NCBI RefSeq assembly: GCF_002860325.1
Contig: NZ_PKOJ01000005.1
Coordinates: 124,001 to 188,000 of the forward strand
Reading direction: 5' to 3'
DNA: 64,000 nucleotides
Origin: Neptunicoccus cionae
GTDB lineage: Bacteria > Pseudomonadota > Alphaproteobacteria > Rhodobacterales > Rhodobacteraceae
Shown: positions 53,227 to 61,534 of the stretch, one piece after another
Numbering within the stretch: position 1 is the stretch's first letter
Layout of the letters: every line of letters starts with the position of its first letter
Translations under genes and position numbers: made by a program
The notes under the pieces: generated by a model
Seen by the model: only the letters and a program-made list of their open reading frames with translations
The model's database searches: none
What the model was told of the DNA's origin: nothing

Positions 53227-53359
53227 TTGCATGCAATAACGGGGCAGTATTCCCTTGTGGGTCGAATATGACCCGAATTTCACGTAAATTGCATGCAACA
53301 TTGCCGAATGTCAAACAAAGTTTGTTAAAATTGTTGCCGTTTGCAGTTTTTGCATGCAA
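53227..53359. promoter_or_regulatory. Three identical TTGCATGCAA operators
   Basis: The perfect palindrome TTGCATGCAA occurs at 53227-53236, 53289-53298 and 53350-53359, 62 and 61 bases apart, about six helical turns, so all copies face the same side. The outer copies lie 22 bases before the SAF oxidoreductase start and 10 bases before the chosen gntR start. This is a typical arrangement for a GntR repressor with DNA looping. Confidence 0.8.
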
Positions 53360-53368
53360 TCCAAGAGC

Positions 53369-54073
53369 ATGACAAAACAGACAAGCCCGACCGAACCGCC
53401 CCGTGGCACCCGCTCTGCCTATGTGACCGAGCTTTTGCGCGATATGATTACCCGCGGAGATCTCGAATCCGGCAGCCGTGTGAACGAACGGGTGTTGGTG
53501 GAACAGTTGAACATTTCCCGCACGCCCCTGCGCGAGGCCTTCAAGATACTTGAACGCGAAGGGCTGATTTCAATCCAGCCCAATGTCGGTGCTACGGTCG
53601 TCGCCTTTACAATGGACGATGTGGAAGCCTCTATAGAAGTGCTGATCGGGCTGGAAACCATTGGTGCAGAACGGGCGGCCGAACGGGCCACGCAGGACGA
53701 AATAGACAAGGTTGCAGAATTGCACGCCCGTATGGTCGCAGCCTTTGAAGACTCCGACCTGATGAGCTACTTCCATCTGAATCAGGAGATCCATCAAAAC
53801 ATTATTGATGCTGCTCACAATCCGGCGCTGTCCCGTGTCTATGCAGCAGAATGCGCCCGCATCCGCCGCTTCCGGTTTGCGGGAAACAGGGACCGGTCCC
53901 GCTGGGAACGCGCGGTGCGCGAACACGAACAGATCGCCGAAGCCTTCGCGCGACGGGAAGGCCCGTTATTGCGCGAATTACTGCGCGCCCACCACATAGC
54001 AGGCTGGCAAAAAGCGCGCCGCGCTTTGGAGGATGACAGGGGGGCAGAGGACAAAGCGGGATCGTCATCCTGA
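53369..54073 (+). CDS. GntR-family regulator, FCD type
   Basis: 234 residues: HTH at about 15-80 (NERVLVEQLNISRTPLREAFKILEREGLI) and FCD domain (about 88-215) with the metal-type pattern SYFHLNQEIHQNIIDAAHN. An ATG five codons earlier (53354) lies inside a TTGCATGCAA operator, so I prefer 53369. It is divergent from the SAF oxidoreductase-TTT operon and is the likely repressor acting on the three palindromes. Confidence 0.9.
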   Translation: MTKQTSPTEPPRGTRSAYVTELLRDMITRGDLESGSRVNERVLVEQLNISRTPLREAFKILEREGLISIQPNVGATVVAFTMDDVEASIEVLIGLETIGAERAAERATQDEIDKVAELHARMVAAFEDSDLMSYFHLNQEIHQNIIDAAHNPALSRVYAAECARIRRFRFAGNRDRSRWERAVREHEQIAEAFARREGPLLRELLRAHHIAGWQKARRALEDDRGAEDKAGSSS

Positions 54074-54124
54074 GGCTTTCAGTGATATCCTGAAATCGAC
54101 CCGTCCATTTCGCGGTTTGCGACT

Positions 54125-54166
54125 GGCACAGCGCAAGAGCCGATGGCCCGCGCCGTGCCGATTTTT
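54125..54166 (+). terminator. Rho-independent terminator after gntR
   Basis: GGCAC-A-GCGC and GCGC-C-GTGCC form a nine-pair stem with one mismatch, followed by GATTTTT. It ends the gntR transcript before the convergent esterase-like gene. Confidence 0.55.
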
Positions 54167-54174
54167 ACTTCAGA

Positions 54175-56325
54175 TTAAAGCTGTCCCAGCGACCAGAAGA
54201 AGGTTTCGCCAGAACTGTCATCGACGCCGTCATTGTCGGTGCTGACCCAAGCAGTACCATCCGCAAAGATCGCGAGTCCTTCAACCTTGTCAACGACATA
54301 GCCATTATTTGCTTTCAGGTCCGGAATGAGATCCTTCACCTCTTCTTTGACAACAACCGGCAGCGTTCCACCAAGTGCGGCTGGCACCATCTGATCACCA
54401 GCGATCCGGTAGACCTTTTTGATCACGGCATTGTCTCCGATCTGGTTGTCCCGCTCGACGACATAGACGTTACCCTCATGTGCGACGATCTCGGAAAGAC
54501 CGACCCAGCCTGTGCCGACAGAGGCTTTGGGATAGAGCACTGCGCCCCACTCTTTGGTCTTGGTGTTGTAAGAGACAAGTTTGACGTGGTTTGCAGGATC
54601 GTCTTTCCATTCCCGCTGCACGGCCATCCACAGCGTGTCGTCAATCAGGGTGATACCTTCAAACCCGAACCGCTTTTCAACCGCAAGGAGTTCGGCCGGC
54701 AGGCTGATTTCCTGCTTGATCTCTCCTTTGGCGTTCACGTTGTAAATGCCGTGGGGGATCATACGGTCGGTACGGCCCTCACTGGCGAGCCAGAAACCGC
54801 CCTCGCCATCCCTTGTTATACCCTCAAGGTCCAGTTTTTGTGCTGGGAAGCCACCCCGTGTAATTGGCAGTGCACGGGTAATGCGTGCGGGAAAGGTTGT
54901 GGTATCAATCGTAAAGATCGTTGGCTGATAGCCGTAGAAACTATCATTCACCGCATAAATCATGGCTTCGTCGCCTGCGACCATGCCGGACAGGGCACCC
55001 CAGCCGATCAGTGTTTCCGCACCTTCGGAAGTGATTTGGGGATAGGCGGCGGGTGCGTTCTGGTATTCGTAGATCATTACGTGGCTGCGGATGCCACCGT
55101 CTTCGATCAGGTCCGCTTCATTGGCGGTGACGAATAGACCGCGCGCAGGGATCGCAATTGCACCTTCTGGCGCGATGCCCGAAGGCAACATCTGTTTCAG
55201 GGTAGGTACGGCAGGATTCGAGACGTCATAAACGCCCACAACAGAGGCCCGTTCCGCCAGAATGAAGACATATGGAGTACCTTCAAACGTGGCAAATTCC
55301 ATCCCTTCAGGCTCGGCCCCTTTCGCATCCGAGCGTTTGTCGGGGTAATGGCCAAGCTGAACAATCGCATGTTCAAAGCTGTTGCCCGCTTCATACACTT
55401 CCGTTCCGTTCTTGTTGAAAATGGTCCAGCCACGGGCGCCGCCGTTCATGTCGCCTTCATTGGCGATGGCAAAGTGATCATCATCAATCCACTGAACCCC
55501 GTCCGGTTCGCGCAAGCGGCCTGTCTGGCTTTCGCTAAAGCGCAATGCGCCGCGTTCGTCCGTGGCGTCAATGTCCTTCAGGTCTACAGAACCAGCGGAG
55601 AAATGGCTGAGGACCGCACCGGCCTTGTCGATCACAACGATATGGTTGTTTTCCTGAAGGGTGACGACGATTTCACCCTTGGCGTTCACATCGACAAACT
55701 CCGGTTCGGGATCGTTTGGCCCGATCCCGGCCAGATTGTCCACATTGACCTTAACCATGCTGTCACAAGCCGGAATGCCGTTTTCGATGTCAAAGGTCAC
55801 CACAAAACCGCCGGGCATCTGGCCAAGACCACCGTCGCCCAAATCCTCGTCACGCTCGTTTTCAATGGCGATGGCGATAAAGCTGCCGTCCGGAGCAATT
55901 GCGGTGCTGTCGGGCTGACCGCCAAGATCGCATTGTACAAGCTCGGCTTTGGTGGTGATGTCATAGGCTTTCAACACACCGGAAGGGGCGGTGTAGCTTT
56001 GGGATGTGTTAACTCCGGCCATGGCCACATTGCCCAGCACTGACACAGCAGTCGGTTCACCCCCGAGAGTGATGTTGCCTTTGGGCTTTGGATTGTGCGG
56101 GTCTGTAATGTCGATCAGGCCAAGTACGCCAAGCGGGCTGTCGGAGTAGACCAGTGTCAGTCCGTCACCCGAAACACTAATGATTTCTGCGGAGGATTCG
56201 GCGGCTGCCTCGGCGTTGTTTTTGAAAGTCGCAAAGCTGCTGATGCGGTTGAAGTTCATTTCGGCGGCGGCGCCTGTGGCTGCAATCGCAAGGATTGAGG
56301 CCAAGCCGGACAGTTTAAGTGCCAT
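54175..56325 (-). CDS. Secreted esterase-like/phytase-like beta-propeller protein
   Basis: 716 residues with a signal peptide (about 1-20, MALKLSGLASILAIAATGAAA). The first part (about 50-400) is a WD/YVTN-type beta-propeller with choice-of-anchor-I-like strands (SVSGDGLTLVYSD, LAGIGPNDPEPEFVDV), and the C-terminal third matches the esterase-like activity of phytase domain (DLEGITRDGEGGFWLASEGR, FGFEGITLIDDTLWMAVQREW). It is probably periplasmic or released and may hydrolyse phosphoesters, but no specific activity can be read. No transporter partner is adjacent. Confidence 0.82.
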   Translation of the reverse strand: MALKLSGLASILAIAATGAAAEMNFNRISSFATFKNNAEAAAESSAEIISVSGDGLTLVYSDSPLGVLGLIDITDPHNPKPKGNITLGGEPTAVSVLGNVAMAGVNTSQSYTAPSGVLKAYDITTKAELVQCDLGGQPDSTAIAPDGSFIAIAIENERDEDLGDGGLGQMPGGFVVTFDIENGIPACDSMVKVNVDNLAGIGPNDPEPEFVDVNAKGEIVVTLQENNHIVVIDKAGAVLSHFSAGSVDLKDIDATDERGALRFSESQTGRLREPDGVQWIDDDHFAIANEGDMNGGARGWTIFNKNGTEVYEAGNSFEHAIVQLGHYPDKRSDAKGAEPEGMEFATFEGTPYVFILAERASVVGVYDVSNPAVPTLKQMLPSGIAPEGAIAIPARGLFVTANEADLIEDGGIRSHVMIYEYQNAPAAYPQITSEGAETLIGWGALSGMVAGDEAMIYAVNDSFYGYQPTIFTIDTTTFPARITRALPITRGGFPAQKLDLEGITRDGEGGFWLASEGRTDRMIPHGIYNVNAKGEIKQEISLPAELLAVEKRFGFEGITLIDDTLWMAVQREWKDDPANHVKLVSYNTKTKEWGAVLYPKASVGTGWVGLSEIVAHEGNVYVVERDNQIGDNAVIKKVYRIAGDQMVPAALGGTLPVVVKEEVKDLIPDLKANNGYVVDKVEGLAIFADGTAWVSTDNDGVDDSSGETFFWSLGQL

Positions 56326-56452
56326 TCTGGTTTCCCGATGTCTGTCGTTTTGCGCGCAGTAATTGGCGCGCTTCGTGACAGGGCGATGACATAAGCGTAA
56401 TGGCCGGATGAAACTTGGGCGCAAATCTACTTTGGCTGACTGCCGCTGCAAG

Positions 56453-57022
56453 TTAGTCGAAAATGTTCGACACAATCTCTCTGGCAAAGGCGGGGTTTAA
56501 CGCTCCCCTATTTAGAAGCCGGTACCAGAAGGCGCCGTGAATCAGGGTTGAGATCGTTTCGGGATTGCGCGAGCTTGGCAGCTCTCCGGTGTCTTGCGCC
56601 CGCACCAGAAGAGCGGTGATCATCCTTTCCCGCGGCTTCACGAAACCGGCATGGAACGACGCCTGAAACCCGCTGTCATGCTGGGCTGCAGCAATCAGGG
56701 CGCGCAATGTATCGCCGTCAATTTCAAGATGGTTGAAGACATTGACAAGAAAGGTTTCAAGCAATGTGCGGCAGTCTTTATCGGTGTCGAAATCCGGTTC
56801 GGCCGCATAGTTGTGGGTCTCTTCGAACACCGCTTCAAGGATCAGATCGGCTTTGGTCGCCCAACGATTGTAAAGGGTCTGACGTGCCACGCCAGCGGCC
56901 TTCGCGATGGCTGCAATGGAAACATTGTCATACCCGTTCGCACGGACGAGCTGTAACGCAGCCGCCTTCAAAGCTTTGCCTGCTTCTGCATTCACCGGCC
57001 TTCCGCTGGCACCTTCACCCAT
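56453..57022 (-). CDS. TetR-family repressor
   Basis: 189 residues; HTH at about 30-60 (SIAAIAKAAGVARQTLYNRWATKADLI), with the TetR_C ligand domain of the AcrR-like class after it. It is divergent from an MFS exporter gene; AATAGACT-CA-AGTCTATT between the two is the probable operator, so both genes should be derepressed by a drug-like ligand. Confidence 0.9.
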   Translation of the reverse strand: MGEGASGRPVNAEAGKALKAAALQLVRANGYDNVSIAAIAKAAGVARQTLYNRWATKADLILEAVFEETHNYAAEPDFDTDKDCRTLLETFLVNVFNHLEIDGDTLRALIAAAQHDSGFQASFHAGFVKPRERMITALLVRAQDTGELPSSRNPETISTLIHGAFWYRLLNRGALNPAFAREIVSNIFD

Positions 57023-57092
57023 TTTCCCACACCTTATGTCAACTGGTCACGAGACTTTGAATTGATTAATAGACTGCGGTCAAGTAATTAAA

Positions 57093-57110
57093 AATAGACT
57101 CAAGTCTATT
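57093..57110. promoter_or_regulatory. TetR-type operator AATAGACT-CA-AGTCTATT
   Basis: Perfect 8-base inverted repeat 20 bases before the MFS start, with a further half-site AATAGACT at 57067-57074. It lies between the divergent tetR and MFS genes. Confidence 0.7.
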
Positions 57111-57129
57111 AACTTACGCAGGTTCACCA

Positions 57130-58350
57130 ATGACCCGAATTTCCCTGTTCCCCCGACGCGCTGCTGCGATCACAGCGGTCTTGGGCTTACTTTCACTTTT
57201 CCCGCCGCTGGCGACTGACATGTACCTTGCTGCCCTCGGTGATCTGGCTGAGTCCATGCGGGCCAGCCACACCGCGGCCGGGTTTTCGCTTTCTGTGTTC
57301 TTTCTTGGACTATGCGTTGGCCAGCTTTTGATTGGCCCGCTTACGGATGCCTACGGCCGCAAGGGGCCGCTTTTGGCGGGAACTGCCTTGTTTACCGCAA
57401 CCTCCGTCGCCCTTCCCCTGATGAACGATATTGGCTGGTTTAATACGCTTCGCTTTGTGCAGGCAATCGGTGCAAGTGCGGGTATGGTTGTCGGGCGCGC
57501 CGTGGTGAAAGACTTGTACGAAGGCCAACGGGCGGCACAGGTGATGACAGTTCTGGTCATGTTGCTAACGCTTGGGCCGATCGTATCGCCGACCTTGGGC
57601 AGCCTGCTGCTCGGCAGCTTCGGATGGCGTGCAATCTTTGTTACCATGGCGCTTATCAGCGGTGCAGCTTTTGTGCTGTCTGTGGTTGTATTGCCCGAAA
57701 CTCTGCCTGTTGCGAACCGAAAGTCACGTCCTTTTGTTCAGGGGTTTCACACCGCAAGGGTGTTACTGTCAAACGGGCGTTTCGTGACCATGGCCTTGGT
57801 GGCGGGGTTGGTCCAAGGGGGTATGTTTGCCTTCATCACAGGGTCTTCCGGTGTGTTGCAGGGGGTTTTCGGGTTAAGTGCCATTGCCTTTGGCGCAACC
57901 TTTGCCGGGGTCGCGGCGGCTTTGATTGTCTTCGGGCAGGTCAACGGTTTTCTCCTCCGTCGTTATAGCCCCGCGCAGATTTTACGCGCAGGACTTCCGT
58001 TGTTTGTTGCTGCGGCCCTGACACTGGTTTTTGTCTCTGGAACCACGTCTTTGTGGACCTTTATTGTACCGCTCTGGATCTCGATTGGCATGGTGGGTTT
58101 GCTGTCTGCCAATGCCATGTCGATCACGATGGAGCTTGCAGATGCGGGGGCGGGCATGGGGTCTGCATTGCTGGGGGCCTGTCAGTTTGCCATCGCATTC
58201 ACAATATCATCCTGTGTTGCGATCGGCGGGACAGCGACGGCCCTGCCGATGACGCTTGGCCTGTTCGTGCCCGCCGGTCTTGCAACCCTTTTGTTCTTCG
58301 GCTCTGCACACAGGACCTCGGCACCCGAACCGGCACAAACGGCCGTCTAA
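57130..58350 (+). CDS. Bcr/CflA-family MFS multidrug exporter
   Basis: 406 residues with 12 membrane helices. Motif A reads GPLTDAYGRKGPLLAG, and the LATDMYLAALGDLAE start and GRAVVKDLYEGQRAAQVM stretch are typical of the Bcr/CflA group (drug:H+ antiporter 1). It exports drugs such as bicyclomycin or chloramphenicol-like compounds in characterised relatives. It is transcribed away from tetR and ends in a convergent gap with a HAD gene. Confidence 0.9.
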   Translation: MTRISLFPRRAAAITAVLGLLSLFPPLATDMYLAALGDLAESMRASHTAAGFSLSVFFLGLCVGQLLIGPLTDAYGRKGPLLAGTALFTATSVALPLMNDIGWFNTLRFVQAIGASAGMVVGRAVVKDLYEGQRAAQVMTVLVMLLTLGPIVSPTLGSLLLGSFGWRAIFVTMALISGAAFVLSVVVLPETLPVANRKSRPFVQGFHTARVLLSNGRFVTMALVAGLVQGGMFAFITGSSGVLQGVFGLSAIAFGATFAGVAAALIVFGQVNGFLLRRYSPAQILRAGLPLFVAAALTLVFVSGTTSLWTFIVPLWISIGMVGLLSANAMSITMELADAGAGMGSALLGACQFAIAFTISSCVAIGGTATALPMTLGLFVPAGLATLLFFGSAHRTSAPEPAQTAV

Positions 58351-58378
58351 TACCAAAGCGGCAAGGTGCAGATTGAAC

Positions 58379-58409
58379 GGGTCCGGCAGGTATCGCATCC
58401 TCCGGACCC
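58379..58409. terminator. Hairpin between convergent MFS and HAD genes
   Basis: GGGTCCGG (58379-58386) and CCGGACCC (58402-58409) form a perfect 8-base stem with a 15-base loop in a 63-base convergent gap. No clear T-run is present, so the terminator call is tentative. Confidence 0.4.
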
Positions 58410-58413
58410 TGTT

Positions 58414-58878
58414 CTAGAAATCTCCGGGTGCACATTGAAGGCAAACGAGCCCTTCGCCGCGCCATGCTTCAACGACCGAAGAGCGGTCATCAACCACCAG
58501 CCACGGCTTGAAGCCGTCCGCTTTCATTTCGCTGAGCGCACGGCGTTTCACTTCCGGATCAGAGGCTTCGTCCTGATCTTCTGCCCGCAGATAGATCCCG
58601 TCAAACGGCAGGTCGTGTTTGCGAAGCCATGCGATTGTGTGTTCGGCCCAGCCCTTTGGCCGCCCCGAACAGATGACAATGGTCTCACCGCTTTCCTTCA
58701 GCCGGCGCATCAGTTTTGCAATCGGATCGATCAAAGCCGCATCCGCCATCGCGCAATGAAAATCATCCCAGTGTTTTTCAACGCCATGTACAAGATGGCC
58801 AAGCCGGTCCGCATCAAATTCGGCCAATGTGCCATCTACATCAAACACGACACAGGGGGTTGCTGTTGCTTGGGTCAT
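58414..58878 (-). CDS. HAD hydrolase, polynucleotide-kinase 3'-phosphatase-like
   Basis: 154 residues of HAD fold: motif I FDVDGTLAEFD (D13, D15), motif II VICSGR, motif III/IV KPWLVVDDRSSVVEAWRGEG. The arrangement, with a small insert after motif I, matches the PNK 3'-phosphatase-like domain of T4 PNK rather than sugar phosphatases. It has no kinase domain. Its ATG overlaps the histidine phosphatase stop and it is the last gene of the ABC-MBL operon; it may remove phosphate from nucleotide ends or from a small phosphoester. Confidence 0.83.
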   Translation of the reverse strand: MTQATATPCVVFDVDGTLAEFDADRLGHLVHGVEKHWDDFHCAMADAALIDPIAKLMRRLKESGETIVICSGRPKGWAEHTIAWLRKHDLPFDGIYLRAEDQDEASDPEVKRRALSEMKADGFKPWLVVDDRSSVVEAWRGEGLVCLQCAPGDF

Positions 58879-59420
58879 AAGGTCTTTTCCATCATTCTAT
58901 TGTCTGCCCTGTGAAACAGGAGCGGTGTTGCATTGGGGGGGCGCTGGCCGACATCGCCTGTCGTCCAGAGCACACGGGCCGCGCGGATTATGCCCGAGTG
59001 ACACACCAGAACAGGCAGCACCCCGTCAGAGGCAGCGCAGATTTCAGTGATCGTTTCCTGCACCCGCGCCAGCATATCCGGCCAGCTTTCGCCCTGGTCC
59101 GGTGTGGTCTCTCTCTCGGGCTGTCTGCAAAGGGGCTGGCCCTCGAACACGCCCCAGTTGCGTTCGCATAATCCGGCGTGCTGCGTGAAGCTGCTGTCCG
59201 GAAAAGCAAGCTGTGCAGTATGGCACGCCCGTGCCATCGGGCTGGCGTAAAGCGCGATCGGCTCCGGCCAGTTCCGTCCCGAGAGTGCCTGCGCCTGATC
59301 GCGGCCCTTTTGCGTCAGGGGTACATCCGTCACCCCCGCGATGATGTCGTTGGCATTTGCCGTCGTTTCGCCGTGGCGGATCAGACAGAAGCTTCGGGGT
59401 GGCAAGGGGGCGCAGTTCAC
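58875..59420 (-). CDS. Histidine phosphatase-family protein
   Basis: 181 residues of the phosphoglycerate mutase-like superfamily. The catalytic motif is LIRHGETTAN (R15, H16, E18) and the second His lies in VCHSGI; a WGVFEGQPLC segment is typical of the family's alpha-ribazole/fructose-2,6-bisphosphatase-like members. It is a cytoplasmic phosphomonoesterase in the leftward operon, overlapping the MBL gene (ATGA). The substrate is unknown. Confidence 0.86.
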   Translation of the reverse strand: MNCAPLPPRSFCLIRHGETTANANDIIAGVTDVPLTQKGRDQAQALSGRNWPEPIALYASPMARACHTAQLAFPDSSFTQHAGLCERNWGVFEGQPLCRQPERETTPDQGESWPDMLARVQETITEICAASDGVLPVLVCHSGIIRAARVLWTTGDVGQRPPNATPLLFHRADNRMMEKTL

Positions 59421-60484
59421 AGCCGCACCCGATCATGAAAGAACACTTCCGCATCCAGCCCTTCAACAAGGTAGCTTTCGGGTTGTGTGCAAAAGGCAGG
59501 GGCGAAACGCTTTGCCCCAAGACGTTCCAGCATCCTGATCTGGTCGCGCAGCGGAGGGTGGACGTTCCAGCGTTGGAAGTACCCTCCCGGCACGCTGCAA
59601 ATGCCCCGTGCATGGGCTGTCATATGGCCGGTAAAGATCACATGGGCATCCCGGCCCAAACGCCCGCTTTCGTGCCACGCCCGTACATAGCCCCAAGCCG
59701 CGCCACCATCCGCGTTCGGTGTGTCACAAATCAGAAACCGCGCCTGTTCCATTGGACCACGATCCAGCAGCGGGGCGATCTTGTGGGCGTCTTCGCTCAC
59801 CGTGCCACTGGCCAGAGCAGCCCGCAGCGTCTCCTGACATTCAGGGTCCAGCATCACGCTGTCACAACCAAAATGCCGGATCAGATGCAGGGCCATCTCG
59901 CCTGCCCGCCCTGATGGCGGTACAGGCAAAAGAACTTGACCTTCCACCCCGTCCAGCAACGCATTCAGCGCCTTGAGGCGTTCGGACTGGGGCACATCAT
60001 CAAGGTGATAGGAGCAGTCCAGCACAGCCGTTGCAGCAGCAGGTGGTGTATCAAAAGAAAACCAGTCCGACTCTTCCGACCAGTCGCCGGAATAGAACAA
60101 CCCGTCCCCCAGATCAAAGTGCAGCCAGACCCCGCCCATCGCGTGACCGTTGCGCCCCGTGGTTATTTTGACCCCGTCAATCACGCTCTGCCCCTGTTCG
60201 GGCAGCAAGTGCACATTGGCCGCCGGTGGCAGCGCCTTGGCGGTTTGGGCCGTGGCATAGATCGGCAAACCGGCTTCAACCGCATGGGACGCACCGCCGA
60301 TGTGATCGATGTGGTCATGGGTAATGAAAACGGCTTCTGCCCCGTCCAGCCAGTCGGGATCAAAATGCGCGTTGGCTTCGGGCCCGAAACCGCAATCAAG
60401 CAGCCAGATCCGATCGTTCACAGTCAGTTGCACGCATGCAGGGCCCTTGTCCCCGATGCCCGAGAGAAGTTGTATTGTCTGCAT
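59417..60484 (-). CDS. Metallo-beta-lactamase-fold hydrolase with beta-CASP-like C-terminus
   Basis: 355 residues. Metal site HDHIDH (H56, H58, D60, H61), then GHAMGG and FYSGDW. Behind these, VLDCSYH and VLLPVPPSGRAGEMALHLIRHFG are laid out as in beta-CASP nucleases of the CPSF73/RNase J type, and FTGHMTAHARG plus a final Pro-rich PAFCTQPESY close the fold. This suggests a phosphodiester-hydrolysing enzyme rather than a beta-lactamase. It overlaps the histidine phosphatase gene and directly follows the ABC ATPase gene. Confidence 0.8.
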   Translation of the reverse strand: MQTIQLLSGIGDKGPACVQLTVNDRIWLLDCGFGPEANAHFDPDWLDGAEAVFITHDHIDHIGGASHAVEAGLPIYATAQTAKALPPAANVHLLPEQGQSVIDGVKITTGRNGHAMGGVWLHFDLGDGLFYSGDWSEESDWFSFDTPPAAATAVLDCSYHLDDVPQSERLKALNALLDGVEGQVLLPVPPSGRAGEMALHLIRHFGCDSVMLDPECQETLRAALASGTVSEDAHKIAPLLDRGPMEQARFLICDTPNADGGAAWGYVRAWHESGRLGRDAHVIFTGHMTAHARGICSVPGGYFQRWNVHPPLRDQIRMLERLGAKRFAPAFCTQPESYLVEGLDAEVFFHDRVRL

Positions 60485-61534
60485 TTAGTCCTCTGAAAAA
60501 GCCCAAGGTGTTGTGATGGTCAGGCCCAGTTGTGCCCCGACATCAAAGCGGGCGCGCGTTTCTGCAAACAGGCGGGCGCCGCAGTCGGTCACGGTTTCCA
60601 GCAGGTATTTCCCGCCCATATAGGTAACACGCGCAACCTTGCTGCGCAGATCACCGGTTTCGGTGATTGTCAGGTTTTCAGGGCGCAGGCAGACGTGGCT
60701 GACCCGCGACTCCTGTTGTGCCGACTGCACGGCAACCTCTGCCCCCAGAATCCGTGCCTGTTGTGCTGTACCGTCGGTTCTGAACTGCTGCACCGGCACC
60801 ACCGTGCCGCGTCCGACGAACTCTGCCACAAAGCGGTTTTTGGGACGTTCATAGAGGTTCTGGGGGGTGTCAAACTGTTGGATACGCCCTTGGTCCATCA
60901 CGGCAATCCTGTCGGCCATTGCCATTGCCTCGGCCTGATCATGGGTAACATAAACCATCGTCGCGCCGGTGCGTTTGTGAAAATCGGTAAAGACCCCCTG
61001 CATCGTCGCGCGTAGCGCCACATCCAGATTGGCAAGCGGTTCGTCCAGCAGGACGGCACAGGGATCCGACACAAGGCAGCGGGCCAATGCTACCCTCTGG
61101 CGCTGCCCGCCTGACAGATCGGACGGCATACGGTCTGCATAATCTTCAAGCCCGGTCGAGGCGAGCGCCGCGTCCGTGTGCCTGCGGATTTCAGCCCGTG
61201 ACAGACCGCGGATTTCCAGCGGATAGGACACGTTGCGGCGCACCGACATATGGGGCCACAGCGCATAGGACTGGAACACAAATCCGATGTTCCGCTGTTC
61301 GGGCGGAAGGTTCGCGCCGCTGTCCGCGTTGGCCATTTCGCGGCTGCCGATACGGATGCGCCCCTCAGTTGGTTCTTCAAAGCCTGCAAGTATACGCAGG
61401 AGCGTGGTTTTCCCGCAGCCCGACGGTCCCAACAGTGCGATAAACTCGCCATCGTCAAACCGCGTTGTGATGTCTTGCAACGCAGGCGTGCCTGCAAATG
61501 TCTTACCAACCGAAGACAGGTCTATGTCTGCCAT
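60485..61534 (-). CDS. Fe3+/phosphonate-type ABC transporter ATP-binding protein
   Basis: 349 residues: Walker A GPSGCGKTT (about 36-44), signature LSGGQRQR, Walker B AVLLDEPLANLD, and a C-terminal TOBE/regulatory domain (about 240-345). This size and layout match FbpC/PotA/PhnT-like ATPases. Its start overlaps the permease gene by 13 bases. It drives the importer formed with the fused permease and the binding protein. Confidence 0.9.
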   Translation of the reverse strand: MADIDLSSVGKTFAGTPALQDITTRFDDGEFIALLGPSGCGKTTLLRILAGFEEPTEGRIRIGSREMANADSGANLPPEQRNIGFVFQSYALWPHMSVRRNVSYPLEIRGLSRAEIRRHTDAALASTGLEDYADRMPSDLSGGQRQRVALARCLVSDPCAVLLDEPLANLDVALRATMQGVFTDFHKRTGATMVYVTHDQAEAMAMADRIAVMDQGRIQQFDTPQNLYERPKNRFVAEFVGRGTVVPVQQFRTDGTAQQARILGAEVAVQSAQQESRVSHVCLRPENLTITETGDLRSKVARVTYMGGKYLLETVTDCGARLFAETRARFDVGAQLGLTITTPWAFSED

